DNA of 48,446 bases, taken from DASXHZ01 sp036488085 (lineage in GTDB: Bacteria > Acidobacteriota > Thermoanaerobaculia > Gp7-AA8). Below are positions 48,090 to 48,446 of the stretch, in pieces (position 1 is the stretch's first letter; each line of letters begins with the position of its first letter). The stretch spans positions 1 through 48,446 of the forward strand of contig DASXHZ010000073.1 of assembly GCA_036488085.1 (NCBI GenBank). The letters run 5' to 3'. Position numbers and translations under genes: made by a program. The notes beneath the pieces were generated by a model that was not told where the DNA came from, ran no database searches, and was given only the letters and a program-made list of their open reading frames with translations.

Positions 48090-48446
48090 TGCCGCACCCG
48101 AAATTGTCACTGCCGCGCCGCGCGCGGCCCGCGCCGCGAACGAAACTGTCACTGCCGCGCGCGATTCCACCACCGCCGCGCGCCGTACTACAGCTGCCGC
48201 GCGCCTGCCGGCGCGTGCCGCGCCGCCCGCGGCAAGTGCCGCGCCGCGCGCGGCACGTGTGGACAGGCGTGCGGCACGTGTGGACAGGCGTGCGGCACCT
48301 GTGGACAGGCGTGCGGCACGTGCGGAAAGGCGCGCGGCACGTGCGGGAAGGCGCGCGGCACGTGCGGAAAGGCGAGCGGCACGTGCGGAAAGGCGTGCGG
48401 CACGAGCGGGAAGGCGTGCGGCACGTGCGGAAAGGCCTGCGGCACG
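48090..48446. repeat. 21-nt tandem repeat array (17 units, continues beyond the window)
   Basis: Units of exactly 21 nt run from 48090 to the window end with a single 20-nt unit at 48237-48256. The first eight (48090-48256) are degenerate; several start TGCCGCG, and three of the first four end in CAC. The last nine (48257-48445) are almost identical: start GTGCGGA or GTGTGGA, middle AGGCGTG, end CGGCAC, and most junctions create the palindrome GCACGTGC. The clean side faces the window edge. Not CRISPR: units touch, with no spacers. The 85-codon open frame on the reverse strand follows from 21 being seven codons and I do not call it a gene. Confidence 0.92.

Noticed and set aside
48188..48445. 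85-residue repeat protein on the minus strand (Pro-His-Ala-Phe heptads)
   Set aside because: Product of the 21-nt periodicity. Units diverge without regard to codon position, and the supposed end lies in degenerate repeat units. It could be revisited if sequence beyond the window shows a proper start.

Overview
The window is GC-rich chromosomal DNA of a Gram-negative-type bacterium. It holds the 3' end of an rRNA operon, an O-antigen-style export cluster, MacAB-type efflux genes and a complete bacterial ribosomal-protein supercluster. The gene mix and the eroded intergenic repeats suggest Acidobacteriota or a related deep-branching GC-rich lineage. This is a soft guess from style; a 16S or ribosomal-protein tree would settle it. 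Some starts are GTG or TTG, and several accessory genes have a -10-like hexamer 6-8 nt before the start codon, as leaderless genes do.

Layout. 1-484: 3' end of 23S rRNA, 5S rRNA and a strong terminator. 522-5568 (+): a GT-C membrane glycosyltransferase, three SAM methyltransferases and a polysaccharide flippase, tightly overlapping. 8956-5569 (-): an FAD oxidoreductase, a DPM1-like glycosyltransferase, a DUF2304 membrane protein and a GT2. These face the first group, and the two together look like a cell-surface glycan locus. 8995-10328 (+): a cupin and an ornithine cyclodeaminase-family enzyme. 10329-10668: a degenerate 21-nt tandem array just before the main ribosomal promoter.

10803-30950 (+): an uninterrupted str-S10-spc-alpha supercluster (rpsL to rplQ) with fusA, tuf, secY, adk, map and infA, closed by a strong terminator at 30961-30990. 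Its spacers are short except before fusA (209 nt) and before rpsD (183 nt). The rpsD leader can fold into five consecutive hairpins and is a candidate S4 autoregulatory element. A heptamer repeat lies between rpsC and rplP.

31034-34249: split MacB permease, MacA-like adaptor and MacB ATPase. 34253-39786: a second surface-glycan group (zinc-ribbon methyltransferase-TPR protein, beta-rich methyltransferase, GT2, Wzm/Wzt-type ABC exporter). 39783-43420: a heterodimeric ABC exporter with one degenerate ATPase site. 43432-45191: a DarT-DarG DNA ADP-ribosylation toxin-antitoxin pair. 45230-45903: an unannotated 27-residue, seven-cysteine metallothionein-like gene, divergent from an ECF sigma factor with a cysteine-rich tail of CorE type. 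This looks like a compact metal-sensing and metal-buffering module. It is followed by an unknown 150-residue protein, a methyltransferase, an RhtA-like exporter, and a second 21-nt array that runs off the end of the window.

The least explained signals are the two 21-nt arrays (two helical turns per unit), the sigma/metallothionein pair and the rpsD leader.
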